64,000 bases of DNA from Pelobacter sp. UBA6093 (GCA_002435955.1 DIWZ01000012.1:81284-145283), one strand, 5' to 3'; shown: positions 1 through 8,968, counted from the first letter of the stretch. Numbers and translations are program-made. Notes: a model not told the origin generated them from the sequence alone.

Positions 1-1
1 C

Positions 2-1954
2 GGCAGCCACGGCGAGGTGCTGGACAGTGCCTCGTTCGAACTGGGCGACCTGCGCCAGTCGGCGCGCCACCTGCGGGGGCGCATTCGCCGGAAACTGGAG
101 GATATGCTGCATGCCGAGGCCTTCAGCGGCGTGTTCCAGGATACCATCGTTACCGAGCGTAACGGTCGTTACGTGGTGCCGGTGCGTGCCGATCATCGCG
201 GGCGCATCAAGGGGCTGATCCACGACGAGTCGTCCAGCGGCCAGACCCTGTTCATGGAACCGAACTCGGTACTGGAATGGAACAACGAACTACAGGCCCT
301 GCGACGTGCCGAACAACGCGAAGAGGAACGAATCCTGCGGCGGCTGTCGGGCCTGGTTCGCGAGCAGCGCGCCGTTCTTCAGCACAACCAGTCGCTGCTG
401 GCGCGCATCGATTTGCGGGCCGCGGCGGCACGTTTCGGGCAGGCATGCGGGGCGGTGGCTCCGCACCTGGTTGACAGTCCCATGATCGATCTGCGCGCGG
501 CGCGGCATCCGCTGTTGATGTTCGAAGCCGACGGCAGTGTCGATGTGACCAGGGCGGTACCCGTCGATCTGAAGCTGGGTCAGGATCGACAGATCCTGGT
601 CATCAGCGGGCCCAATACCGGCGGAAAAAGTGTGGCTCTCAAGACCCTCGGGCTGCTGGTACTGATGGTGCGTTCGGGGTTGCCGATCCCCTGCCATTCC
701 GACAGCAGGATTTTCCTGTTTCCGTCGGTGCAGGCCGATATCGGCGACGAGCAGAGTATCGAGCAGCACCTTTCGACCTTTTCCGGCCATTTGACCCGCT
801 TGCGGCGGATCATGCAGGACGCCGGTCCGCAGACCCTGGTGCTGCTGGACGAACTCGGTACCGGCACCGATCCGGCCGAAGGGGGCGCGCTGGCCATGGC
901 CATGCTCGATCATCTGCGGGCTGCCGGCGCGCGCACCGTCGCCACCACCCATCTGAACCTGATCAAAGGCTATGCCGCCACCCAGTCAGGGGTGGAAAAT
1001 GCCGCCGTTGAATTTGATCCGGAAACCCTGCAACCGACCTATCGGTTGCATTACGGGATTCCCGGCGCCAGTCAGGCTTTTGCCATCGCGCGGCGGCTCG
1101 GACTGCCGGCAGAGGTTATGGCGCGGGCCGAAAGTTATCTGGGTGACGGTGAAAAAGCCGGCCTGGAATTGATGGAAAAGATCAACGCCCAGCAGCACGA
1201 TCTGGAGCTCGAACTGTCCGAAGCGCGCAAACTGCGGGAGCGGGCCAGCCTGGAGCGGGATCGACGCAAAAAGCTGCTGGAGGAGTTCGAGACGCAGAGG
1301 CAGGGCTTGCTGGACAAGGCACGGCGGCGTGGCGACCAGCTGGTGCGTGAAGCCGAACGCAAGATCAAGGCTTTGCTCAAGGAGGCCCGGGAAACCGGCC
1401 ATCAGGTGCCCGAGCAGGCCAGGCTGGCCGCCGGAGTGCGGGAGGTTCGCGAGGAGTTGCGCCAGGCGCAGGAGCCGCTGCCGCAAGGGCCCGTGCCCAA
1501 GACGGTAACGGTGGGGGAACTGCTGCGTATTCCGGGGCTGCGCACCGAAGGTGAGGTGGTGCGGGTGCAGGGCTCTGATGTCGAAATGGCTGTGCAGGGC
1601 AAAAAACTGCGAATCCCCATGACCTCCCTGGAGGCCTTTCGGCCGCGGCGATTCGCTACCCGTGCAAAGGGTGGTGCGGTGCGTGGAAAAATTCAGCGTG
1701 ACGGTTTCACGCCACGGCTGATGCTGGTCGGTAAGCGAGTGGATGAGGCCCTGCCGCTGCTGGAACGTTTTGTGGACGATGCCCTGTTGCATGACGTGCT
1801 CGAACTGGAAGTCGTGCACGGTTCCGGTGAGGGCATACTGCGCAAGGTGGTGCGGGAATATCTGGCCGGCCATCGCGAAGTGGCCGGGTATCACGCCGGT
1901 GGCCTCGGACAGGGCGGCGACAATGTGACTCTCGTCCAGTTGAGACGCTCATGA
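2..1954 (+). CDS. mutS2: MutS2 endonuclease/ATPase, 5' end outside the window
   Basis: MutS2 is a MutS paralogue that acts on recombination intermediates and, in some bacteria, on collided ribosomes, rather than in mismatch repair. The open frame runs in from the window edge, so roughly the first 130-140 residues of a usual ~780-residue protein are missing; a GTG at 17 is in frame but unlikely to be the start. Visible are the MutS core, a Walker A motif GPNTGGKS about 195 residues in, a DELGTGTDP Walker B region, a long charged coiled coil, and a C-terminal Smr nuclease domain with an HGSGEGILR motif. The stop overlaps the dnaG start by four bases (ATGA), implying translational coupling. The family is clear. 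Confidence 0.95.
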   Translation, partial: GSHGEVLDSASFELGDLRQSARHLRGRIRRKLEDMLHAEAFSGVFQDTIVTERNGRYVVPVRADHRGRIKGLIHDESSSGQTLFMEPNSVLEWNNELQALRRAEQREEERILRRLSGLVREQRAVLQHNQSLLARIDLRAAAARFGQACGAVAPHLVDSPMIDLRAARHPLLMFEADGSVDVTRAVPVDLKLGQDRQILVISGPNTGGKSVALKTLGLLVLMVRSGLPIPCHSDSRIFLFPSVQADIGDEQSIEQHLSTFSGHLTRLRRIMQDAGPQTLVLLDELGTGTDPAEGGALAMAMLDHLRAAGARTVATTHLNLIKGYAATQSGVENAAVEFDPETLQPTYRLHYGIPGASQAFAIARRLGLPAEVMARAESYLGDGEKAGLELMEKINAQQHDLELELSEARKLRERASLERDRRKKLLEEFETQRQGLLDKARRRGDQLVREAERKIKALLKEARETGHQVPEQARLAAGVREVREELRQAQEPLPQGPVPKTVTVGELLRIPGLRTEGEVVRVQGSDVEMAVQGKKLRIPMTSLEAFRPRRFATRAKGGAVRGKIQRDGFTPRLMLVGKRVDEALPLLERFVDDALLHDVLELEVVHGSGEGILRKVVREYLAGHREVAGYHAGGLGQGGDNVTLVQLRRS

Positions 1955-3759
1955 GCGGAAGGATCGGCGAAGAAAAAGTCGAGGAAATTCGCGCCCGGGC
2001 CGATATTGTCGAGGTGATCGCGAGTTATGTGACCCTCAAGCGCTCCGGCCGCAATCATGTCGGTCTGTGCCCGTTTCACGCCGAAAAGACGCCGTCTTTT
2101 AATGTCAACGCCGATCGGCAGATTTACCACTGCTTCGGTTGCGAGGTCGGCGGCGACGTGTTCGCCTTCCTGATGAACATGGAAGGGTTGTCGTTTCCCG
2201 AAGCGGTACGTCGCCTTGGCGAACGGTACGGCATCGAGGTCGAAGAAGAAACCGTCACCCCCGAGGAGGAACAGCGCCGCGAAGAGCGCGAACGCCTTTT
2301 GCGGGTGACGGAGGTGGCCTGTGAATTTTATCATCGGCTGCTGGTGGAGGATCCGGCCGGCAAGCAGGCGCGCTCCTATCTGCGGCAACGCGGGTTTGAC
2401 GGCGAGCTGGCCCGTCAGTTCTTTCTGGGGTGGGCTCCCGCCGCCTGGGAGGCGCTTGCCGCGCATTTACAGGAAAAGGGCTTCGATCCCAAGTGGGCGA
2501 GGGACCGGCTGGGCCTGATACGTGCCAGCAATGAAGGGCGCGGAGATTACGACCTGTTCCGGCGCCGGCTGTTGTTCCCGATCCTGGACGAGCGCGGTCG
2601 GCCGGTGGCGTTCGGCGGTCGTATCCTGGAAGGCGACGGCCCCAAATACATCAACTCGCCCGAATCGCCCATTTACCATAAAGGCCGGGTGCTGTACGGC
2701 CTTTATCAGGCGCGTGACGCCATGCGCCACAAGGGTGAGGCCATCGTGGTGGAAGGCTATTTCGATCAGCTGGCGCTGTATCGGGCCGGTTTTCACAACA
2801 CCGTGGCGACCTGCGGGACGGCACTGACCGCGGATCACGTGAGGCTGCTCAAGCGTTTCGCCGACCGCGTGTTGTTGTTGTTCGACCAGGATGAAGCCGG
2901 TCACAAGGCCACCTTCCGCGCCATGGATGCGCTGTTGCCCGAAGGTCTGCAGGTGTCGGTGGTCACCCTGGAGCCTGGCGAGGATCCCGATTCTTTTCTG
3001 CGCAGCCACGATGCTGCGCAGATGCAGCAACGCCTGGCGGCCGCCCGCTCGGCGGTCGAGGTGTTCATCGAACAGACCCTGGCGGAGCATGGCGGAGAAA
3101 TCGAAAGCAGGGCCCGGGCGGTGGAAAAAATCCTCGCCAAGCTGCGCTTGCTGCCGGGGGAGATCGAGCGGGATCTGTACCTGAAAGATCTCGCGGTGCG
3201 TACCGGCCTGGACGAGCAGCTGCTGCGACGCAAGGTGTTGCCGCAGGCGGTCCAGCCGCCACCGGTCGCTGCCGCGTCGACCCGTCCCCAGCCATCGCGG
3301 CCCGCAGCGCCGGCAGGATCATCGCCTCAGGGGTTGGCTTTAAAGGCCAAGCGGATTTTATTACGGTTGATCCTGAGCTATGAGGATTCACGCAACGAAG
3401 CGCGAAGCATCGGTCTGGACGAACTGTTTGGCGAAGGGGATTTTCGGGTACTGGCCGAGCGCGCCCTGGCTCAACCTGCCGGAAGCGCCGGTCCGGAAGA
3501 AAATATACGAATTGATGACCTGAGTGAGCCCCAGAAGGGGCTACTTTCGGGTATTCTGATAGAAGATGAAGCATTGTTTGCAGAGAATTCCGATGAGTTG
3601 TTCCAGAAGTGCCGCGAAACGGTGAACAAGGAGCGCGTGAAGCAGCAGTTGCAACGACTGCAGGAGCTGATGCGAGAGGCCGAAAGAGCCCATGATTTCA
3701 CCCATATGGTAACCTGGCAGCGTGAGTTTTATGAACTCACACGCAAGCTTAAGGGATAA
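1951..3759 (+). CDS. dnaG: DNA primase DnaG
   Basis: DnaG synthesises RNA primers for replication and is recruited by the replicative helicase through its C-terminal domain. The 602-residue length is typical. An N-terminal CHC2 zinc-binding domain is seen (CPFHAEKTPSF, then YHCFGCEVGGD), followed by the catalytic core and a Toprim domain with EGYFDQLAL and LLFDQDEAGHKA. A Pro/Ala-rich linker near residues 430-455 leads into the helicase-binding domain. It overlaps mutS2 by four bases and precedes rpoD by 70 bp. The dnaG-rpoD order is the conserved core of the bacterial macromolecular synthesis operon; rpsU is not present next to it here. Confidence 0.97.
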   Translation: MSGRIGEEKVEEIRARADIVEVIASYVTLKRSGRNHVGLCPFHAEKTPSFNVNADRQIYHCFGCEVGGDVFAFLMNMEGLSFPEAVRRLGERYGIEVEEETVTPEEEQRREERERLLRVTEVACEFYHRLLVEDPAGKQARSYLRQRGFDGELARQFFLGWAPAAWEALAAHLQEKGFDPKWARDRLGLIRASNEGRGDYDLFRRRLLFPILDERGRPVAFGGRILEGDGPKYINSPESPIYHKGRVLYGLYQARDAMRHKGEAIVVEGYFDQLALYRAGFHNTVATCGTALTADHVRLLKRFADRVLLLFDQDEAGHKATFRAMDALLPEGLQVSVVTLEPGEDPDSFLRSHDAAQMQQRLAAARSAVEVFIEQTLAEHGGEIESRARAVEKILAKLRLLPGEIERDLYLKDLAVRTGLDEQLLRRKVLPQAVQPPPVAAASTRPQPSRPAAPAGSSPQGLALKAKRILLRLILSYEDSRNEARSIGLDELFGEGDFRVLAERALAQPAGSAGPEENIRIDDLSEPQKGLLSGILIEDEALFAENSDELFQKCRETVNKERVKQQLQRLQELMREAERAHDFTHMVTWQREFYELTRKLKG

Positions 3760-3829
3760 TTTAAGTAGGTCGGCATGTATAACCGATGACTTCCGGATGT
3801 TCCTGGAAGTCCAGAGGAGAGAATCGAGC

Positions 3830-5593
3830 ATGGCCAAGAAACATGGCATGGAAGAAGTTCAGCAACTTATCGATATGGGCAAGGAAAAAGGTTACCTTAC
3901 CTATGACGAGGTGAACGACTATCTCCCGGAAAGCGTTGTCTCTTCCGACCAGTTGGACGATGTCATGAGCCTGTTTGGCGAAATGGATATCGAAGTGGTC
4001 GATTCCGAGCAGAAAGTCTCCCTGCCCAAGTCGCAGGGAGATAGCGACGAGGACGGCGGCGATGGTGGAGACGACGACGAAACTGAATACGAGGCCGGCA
4101 CCCTTGGACGGACCAGCGACCCCGTGCGCATGTATTTGCGTGAAATGGGGCAGGTCTCCCTGCTGACCCGCGAGGGGGAAGTGGAGATCGCCAAGCGCAT
4201 TGAAGAAGGTGAGGCGCTGGTGGCCCGGGTTATCATGAAGACCCCCATCGCTTTTCGTGAAGTGATTCGTCTGGGGGAAAAACTCGTCAAAGAGCAGATT
4301 GGCGTAGCCGAGATCACCAAGGAATACGAAGAGGAGGAAGGCGCCGATGCCGAAGAAGTGCAGCGGGGCCGCATCCTGGGCCTGGTCGAAAAAATCCATG
4401 AAGAGAACGACAAGCTCATGGAGTTGTGCCAGCAACTGACGGACTGCACCGAACGGCAGCAGCGCAATGCCCTGCGCGAGCAGGTCGCCGAGAAAAAACT
4501 CTTGATCGGTGAGCTGATGCGTGAAATTCGCCTGAAGGATTTTCAGGTGGATAAAATCGTCGATCGTCTCAAGGAGATGGCGCAGCAGGTTAAAAAGGGG
4601 CTTTCCGAGGTGCAGGCCTGTGAACAGGAGTTGAAGCAGCCGCACAAGGAAATCAAACGCCTGTTACGTCGCATGCGCAAAAGTGACGAGGAGGCGCATC
4701 GCATTTCCCAGGAACTCGGCGTGCCCATCGACACCCTGCTGTCCGTCGAAAAACGCCTCAAGAGTGCCCAGCGCAAATTCAATCGCGTCGAGGAAGAGTC
4801 CGGCTTTGCACCGGAAGAACTGCTGGAGTCCCTCAAGGAAGTGATGAAGGGCGAGTGGCGCGCCAAGGCTGCCAAGAGCGAACTGGTGGAGGCCAACCTG
4901 CGTCTGGTCGTTTCCATTGCCAAAAAATACACCAATCGCGGCTTGCAGTTTCTGGATCTGATTCAGGAAGGCAACATCGGCTTGATGAAGGCCGTCGACA
5001 AGTTCGAATACCAGCGTGGCTACAAATTCTCGACCTACGCTACCTGGTGGATCCGGCAGGCCATTACCCGTGCTATTGCGGATCAGGCGCGTACCATCCG
5101 TATTCCGGTGCACATGATCGAAACCATCAACAAGCTGATTCGTACCAGTCGCCAGCTGGTGCAGGAGATGGGGCGCGAGCCGGTACCGGAGGAGATCGCC
5201 GAACGCATGGAGCTGCCGCTCGAAAAAGTGCGGCGGGTGCTCAAGATTGCCAAGGAGCCGATCAGCCTGGAAACTCCCATCGGCGAAGAGGAAGATTCTT
5301 CGCTGGGGGATTTCATCGAGGATAAGGGCGTGGTATCGCCTCTGGAAGCGGTCATCAAGGGCAATCTGTCCGACCAGACCGCCCGGGTGCTGGCTTCTTT
5401 GACACCCCGCGAGGAGAAAGTGCTGCGCATGCGTTTCGGCATCGGCGAAAAATCGGACCATACCCTCGAAGAGGTCGGTCAGGATTTTGCCGTCACCCGC
5501 GAGCGTATTCGCCAGATCGAAGCCAAGGCCTTGCGCAAGCTGCGGCATCCCAGTCGCGCCAAACGTTTGAAGAGCTTTGTGGAAACCACTTGA
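3830..5593 (+). CDS. rpoD: Primary sigma factor RpoD (sigma-70)
   Basis: This is the housekeeping sigma factor that directs RNA polymerase to -35/-10 promoters. The start is the ATG at 3830, about ten bases after an AGGAGAGA ribosome site; the frame is open further upstream but has no comparable site. The 587 residues hold region 1.1, an acidic linker (GDSDEDGGDGGDDDETE), region 1.2, a long non-conserved insert as in proteobacterial RpoD, region 2 with the DLIQEGNIGLMKAVDKFEY stretch, regions 3 and 4, and the terminal helix-turn-helix EEVGQDFAVTRERIRQIEAK. The promoter of the next tRNA overlaps its stop codon. Confidence 0.97.
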   Translation: MAKKHGMEEVQQLIDMGKEKGYLTYDEVNDYLPESVVSSDQLDDVMSLFGEMDIEVVDSEQKVSLPKSQGDSDEDGGDGGDDDETEYEAGTLGRTSDPVRMYLREMGQVSLLTREGEVEIAKRIEEGEALVARVIMKTPIAFREVIRLGEKLVKEQIGVAEITKEYEEEEGADAEEVQRGRILGLVEKIHEENDKLMELCQQLTDCTERQQRNALREQVAEKKLLIGELMREIRLKDFQVDKIVDRLKEMAQQVKKGLSEVQACEQELKQPHKEIKRLLRRMRKSDEEAHRISQELGVPIDTLLSVEKRLKSAQRKFNRVEEESGFAPEELLESLKEVMKGEWRAKAAKSELVEANLRLVVSIAKKYTNRGLQFLDLIQEGNIGLMKAVDKFEYQRGYKFSTYATWWIRQAITRAIADQARTIRIPVHMIETINKLIRTSRQLVQEMGREPVPEEIAERMELPLEKVRRVLKIAKEPISLETPIGEEEDSSLGDFIEDKGVVSPLEAVIKGNLSDQTARVLASLTPREEKVLRMRFGIGEKSDHTLEEVGQDFAVTRERIRQIEAKALRKLRHPSRAKRLKSFVETT

Positions 5594-5618
5594 CAGACAA
5601 ACATTGAATACCTAAACT
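5590..5618 (+). promoter_or_regulatory. Sigma-70 promoter for the tRNA gene
   Basis: A consensus -35 TTGACA (5590-5595), a 17-bp spacer and a -10 TAAACT (5613-5618) lie 13 bp before the mature tRNA 5' end. The -35 hexamer contains the rpoD stop codon TGA (5591-5593), so promoter and coding end overlap. Prediction from sequence only. Confidence 0.7.
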
Positions 5619-5631
5619 GATGGACTGTTCC

Positions 5632-5707
5632 GGGCCTATAGCTCAGTTGGTAGAGCCACCGGCTCATAACCGGTTGGTCCCAGGTTCGAATCCTGGTGGG
5701 CCCACCA
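5632..5707 (+). tRNA. tRNA with CAU anticodon (elongator Met or lysidine-modified Ile2)
   Basis: A 76-nt cloverleaf with encoded CCA. The acceptor stem is GGGCCTA with TGGGCCC, the anticodon stem ACCGG/CCGGT carries the loop CTCATAA, and the T arm is CCAGG-TTCGAAT-CCTGG. The CAU anticodon fits elongator tRNA-Met or tRNA-Ile2; the first pair is G-C and the anticodon stem lacks the three G-C pairs of an initiator tRNA. Sequence alone does not settle whether TilS modifies it. It is followed by a strong terminator. Confidence 0.93.
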
Positions 5708-5764
5708 CTCGGACTGGTGATGAGGCAAAAACTCATATTCGCATATAGCAATACCCCCGTTACT

Positions 5765-5800
5765 GAAGAGTGCAACAATAGAGTTGCACTCTTCTTTTTT
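5765..5800 (+). terminator. Rho-independent terminator after the tRNA
   Basis: A perfect 12-bp stem (GAAGAGTGCAAC with GTTGCACTCTTC), a six-base loop and a following T-run end just before the NIF3 gene. It ends the tRNA transcript and probably any read-through from rpoD. Confidence 0.9.
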
Positions 5801-5814
5801 CAAAGCGATTATTC

Positions 5815-6939
5815 ATGAAGGAACGTCCCATACGTCTGCAGGATCTGCTCGGTTTATTGCACCATCTCTATCCGCCGGTACTGGCGGAAAGCTGGGACAA
5901 CGTCGGACTGCAGGTCGGCGACCCGGTTGCTCCCGTGAGCCGTGTGCTGGTTTGTCTCGATGCCTCGGAGCAAGCCCTGGACGAGGCTCTGCGTCTCGGC
6001 GTTCAGGTGATCCTGTGCCACCATCCGCTGATTTTTCAACCCCTCAAGCGCTTGAGTCCCGTGGACGAAACTGGTCGGTTGTTGTTTCGTGCGGTGCGTG
6101 AAGGCGTCGCCATTGTCAGCGCCCATACCAATCTCGATTGCGCCGCAAACGGCATCAACGACTGGCTGGCTGCAGCTCTGGGGCTGGAAAAAACGGCGCC
6201 GTTGCAGACCGGTGGCGGCGATCTGCTCAAACTGGTGGTATTCGTTCCTGGCGGCTACGAGGATCGGGTGGCGGCAGCCTTGTTTGAGGCGGGCGCCGGC
6301 GCCATCGGACATTACGACAGCTGTTCATTCCGCACCGACGGTGTCGGAACCTTCCGCCCGGGCGAAACGTGCAATCCGTTTATCGGCCAGGCCGGTTCCC
6401 TGGAACGTGTCCGGGAAACAAGGCTGGAGACCGTTCTGACCCGCGAGGTCCAGGGGCGTGCCATTCAGCGCATGCTCAAGGCCCATCCTTACGAGGAAGT
6501 TGCTTACGATTTGATTCCTTTGGCCAATCAGCGCAGCGATGTCGGCCTGGGACGGATCGGTTGCCTGGCTCAAGCCACTACTTTGGGATCGTTTGCCAAC
6601 CTGGTAAAGCAGGCCCTGGGCGTCCCGCAGGTGCGCGTCGTCGGTGATTTGGACCAAAAGGTGAGCAAAATCGCCGTGTGCGGCGGAAGCGGCGCATCCC
6701 TGCTGGGCGAAGCCGACCGTCAGGGGGCCGATGTGTTGGTGACCGGCGATGTGAAATATCACGAGGCGTTCAGCGCGCGTTCGCGTAAAATGGGATTGAT
6801 CGATGCCGGCCATTTCGGCACGGAACACATTATGGTCAAACATCTGGCCGAGGTGCTACGTCAGGCGGCGGCAGCGCGGCGGTTGGAACTTCAAATCGAA
6901 GAACTACAAGGGGAGAAAGATCCGTTTCTGACGGTCTGA
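5815..6939 (+). CDS. NIF3/YqfO-type dinuclear metal-binding protein
   Basis: A NIF3 family protein, often labelled GTP cyclohydrolase I type 2, although the physiological substrate of most members is unsettled. At 374 residues it is the long YqfO type, with a central PII-like insertion between the two halves of the metal-binding domain. Metal ligands are visible as LCHHPLIF near residue 65, SAHTNLDCA near 101, and GDVKYHEAF and DAGHFGTEH near the C terminus. The start at 5815 follows the tRNA terminator by 15 bp and its ribosome site is weak. The next gene is a coiled-coil/zinc-ribbon protein, a pairing commonly seen with NIF3 genes. Confidence 0.92.
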   Translation: MKERPIRLQDLLGLLHHLYPPVLAESWDNVGLQVGDPVAPVSRVLVCLDASEQALDEALRLGVQVILCHHPLIFQPLKRLSPVDETGRLLFRAVREGVAIVSAHTNLDCAANGINDWLAAALGLEKTAPLQTGGGDLLKLVVFVPGGYEDRVAAALFEAGAGAIGHYDSCSFRTDGVGTFRPGETCNPFIGQAGSLERVRETRLETVLTREVQGRAIQRMLKAHPYEEVAYDLIPLANQRSDVGLGRIGCLAQATTLGSFANLVKQALGVPQVRVVGDLDQKVSKIAVCGGSGASLLGEADRQGADVLVTGDVKYHEAFSARSRKMGLIDAGHFGTEHIMVKHLAEVLRQAAAARRLELQIEELQGEKDPFLTV

Positions 6940-6994
6940 AACCCCTTTTTTCATTTAAGACAGCAGCAAAAAAAAAAGTAATTCCGGAGAACCG

Positions 6995-7723
6995 ATGGGA
7001 GGCAACAACGTGCACGAACATTTAGAACTTCTTAGGGCTTTGCAGGATCTTGACCATGAATTGAACAGCATCCGCCAGGAGCGCAGCAAGCTGGAACAGG
7101 AACAGGTGGAGCTGACTGACGCCATGGTGCGTATCCAGACCATGGTTGATGGTCTGGATGAGGAGATCGGCCAGTTGCAGAGTCAGAACGACGAGCTTGA
7201 ACGGGGGCTTGCTCAGGAAGAGGCGAACATCTCGCGTTCCGAAGGGCGGTTGCCGGAGATCAAAACTCAGAAAGAGTACCTGGCTGTGCTTAAAGAGATC
7301 GATACGGCCAAGAAGGTCAACAAGGACCTGCAGGCCCAGTTCGAAGGGAAACAGTCGCAGATAGCTGAGCTCAATGCTGAAAAGGACGAAAAGCTGAAGC
7401 AGTTGGCTGAGCTTAAAGAGTGTTCCGTAGAGCGTGAAACCGAAATTTCGAAGTCACTCAAGGCGTTCGACGAAACGCTGGGAAAAATAGCCAGCCAGCG
7501 TAGTACCCACTTCGATCCGTTGCCCAAGCAAATGCAGAAACGCTATGCCCTGCTGATGGAACGGCGCGGCGGCGTCGCCGTGGTCGAGGCGCGTGACGGC
7601 ACTTGTACCGGCTGCCACATGCACCTTCCGCCGCAGCTGTTCAACAGCTTGTTCCTCGATCCGCAGATCCAGTGCTGTCCGCATTGCAATCGGTTGCTGT
7701 TCGTGGTCGAGGCAGAGGCCTGA
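6995..7723 (+). CDS. Coiled-coil protein with C4-type zinc ribbon (CT398-like)
   Basis: The 242-residue protein consists almost entirely of a long heptad-rich coiled coil (about residues 10-185) followed by a C-terminal zinc ribbon with CTGC and CPHC pairs. This is the CT398/zf-RING_7 family; chlamydial CT398 interacts with sigma-54 and type III secretion components, but no general function is established. Two starts compete: ATG 6995 after CCGGAG, and in-frame GTG 7010 after GGGAGG with seven-base spacing; the GTG has the better ribosome site. It lies just after the NIF3 gene and probably shares its transcript. Confidence 0.85.
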   Translation: MGGNNVHEHLELLRALQDLDHELNSIRQERSKLEQEQVELTDAMVRIQTMVDGLDEEIGQLQSQNDELERGLAQEEANISRSEGRLPEIKTQKEYLAVLKEIDTAKKVNKDLQAQFEGKQSQIAELNAEKDEKLKQLAELKECSVERETEISKSLKAFDETLGKIASQRSTHFDPLPKQMQKRYALLMERRGGVAVVEARDGTCTGCHMHLPPQLFNSLFLDPQIQCCPHCNRLLFVVEAEA

Positions 7724-7746
7724 GCCTGTTGTTGCAGTGGCTGTAA

Positions 7747-7930
7747 GTTGGTTTTCATCCGGAAACGGCCCTTTTTCCCAATCTCGGCGTCAATCCGCAC
7801 GCTTGCGTGTGGGGCGTAGACATCTACGCCTCCGTGCAAGCGCTTGATTTCCTTGACCTTGGGAAAAATTGCTCGTTCCCGATATGAAAACTTCGCCGTG
7901 TCCATCCATAGATTCCGGATGGACACAAGT
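7747..7930. repeat. ~185-bp structured dispersed repeat, copy 1
   Basis: This is nearly identical (about 90% by eye) to 55528-55712. It begins GTTTTCATCCGGAAAC and ends near ATTCCGGATGGAC, so its ends are inverted repeats of each other. Nested stems follow: TTTTTCCCAA pairs with TTGGGAAAAA, CGCTTGC with GCAAGCG, and GGCGTAGA with TCTACGCC around a two-base loop. In copy 2 the second stem reads TTTTCCCCAA/TTGGGGAAAA, a compensatory change. No credible coding sequence lies inside. It abuts the rnpB -10 region. It could be a MITE-like DNA element or a structured RNA. Confidence 0.85.
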
Positions 7931-7938
7931 TATAAAAT
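7931..7938 (+). promoter_or_regulatory. Probable -10 region of rnpB
   Basis: The AT-rich TATAAAAT lies about 10 bp before the rnpB 5' end, right where a -10 box is expected. No good -35 hexamer is seen 16-18 bp upstream; that interval falls inside the dispersed repeat, which may have replaced the original -35. Confidence 0.45.
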
Positions 7939-7947
7939 ATAAAAACA

Positions 7948-8355
7948 GGATGGTCGGAGAGCGCCAGGTGATCGCCGGCTCGCCTCGCTACGGCGGGAGC
8001 GAGCGGGAGGAAAGTCCGGGCTCCGCAGGGCAGGATGGTTCCTAACGGGAACCGGGGGCGACCCTAGGGAAAGTGCCACAGAAAGCAAACCGCCCGTCGA
8101 AGCCTTGGCGAAGGCGGGTAAGGGTGAAACGGTGAGGTAAGAGCTCACCAGTTCCGGCGGAGACGTCGGAAGCTCGGTAAACCCCATCCGGAGCAAGGCC
8201 AAATAGGGAAGTGTTTGAGGGCGGCCCGTCCGAGACTTCCGGGTTGGCTGCTTGAGGCCGTCGGCAACGGCGGTCCTAGAGGAATGATCACCGCCCCGCA
8301 ACCGGGCAACCGGCGCGGGGAACAGGACCCGGCTTACGGTTCTCTCCGGCCATCC
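7948..8355 (+). ncRNA. rnpB: RNase P RNA, bacterial class A
   Basis: This is the catalytic RNA that matures tRNA 5' ends. The outer ends pair (GGATGGTCGGAGAG with CTCTCCGGCCATCC), forming P1. Conserved core segments are present: GAGGAAAGTCCGGGCTCC, GGGTGAAACGGTGAGGTAAG followed by AGCTCACCAG, and near the 3' end ACAGGACCCGGCTTA, which belongs to the P4/J region. The ~408-nt length is normal for class A. A T-run directly follows the P1 3' strand, so P1 may double as terminator stem. Boundaries are set by the P1 helix and are good to a few bases. Confidence 0.95.
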
Positions 8356-8407
8356 TTTTTTGAGCGGCACGGGCCATCGGCGCCGTGCCGTTCATCGTTG
8401 GAGTGGA

Positions 8408-8968
8408 ATGATTCAGCATCGACAACAGCTTTGGCAACGCACTGTGGCCGCAGTTACCGCGGAATTCGCGCAACTTGAGCCGGAGCGGCGCGCCTGGATC
8501 ACGACAGCGGTGGCACGCATCGGGCAGCACCAGGGGCAGCTGCATGCGTTGTTTCTGGCCGCCGACGGCCCCGCCTTGTGCCGTCAGTGCCTGGGGGCAT
8601 GCTGCGCATGCGGAACGCATCATTTCACCCTTGTCAATCTGCTTGCGTATCTGGTTTACGCCGAGCCACCGCCGGAACCCGATTTTTTGCAAACCTGTCC
8701 GTTTCTCGATCAGTCAGGTTGCCGTTTGCCCGTGTCAAGACGCCCTTTCAATTGCGTCATTTTCCTCTGCGAGGAGGTTTGGGCAAACCTGACGCTGCAG
8801 CAGCAGCAGCTTGCGCGCCAGCTTGAAGATGAGCTGCGCCGGCAATATCTGGCATTCGATGGTTATTTTTCAGGTGCAAGCCTGCGCGGCTTGTTAATCC
8901 GTGCCGAGCGGTTGGAGGGGCTGAAGTTTTTGGCACCGCCCTCAGCTTATGTGCGAACAGCCAGGTGA
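8408..8968 (+). CDS. Cysteine-cluster protein, YkgJ-like, unknown role
   Basis: This 186-residue protein carries a cysteine arrangement like that of the YkgJ/UPF0153 group, thought to bind zinc or iron: CRQCLGACCACGTHH, then CPFLDQSGCRLP and RPFNCVIFLC. The function is not established. The start is ATG 8408, preceded by GGAGTGG; an in-frame TTG at 8360 would begin at the rnpB terminator and is unlikely. The stop (8966-8968) lies 35 bp before the preferred start of the LOG-family gene, so the genes to about 11.8 kb probably form one transcription unit. Family assignment is by motif only. Confidence 0.75.
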   Translation: MIQHRQQLWQRTVAAVTAEFAQLEPERRAWITTAVARIGQHQGQLHALFLAADGPALCRQCLGACCACGTHHFTLVNLLAYLVYAEPPPEPDFLQTCPFLDQSGCRLPVSRRPFNCVIFLCEEVWANLTLQQQQLARQLEDELRRQYLAFDGYFSGASLRGLLIRAERLEGLKFLAPPSAYVRTAR

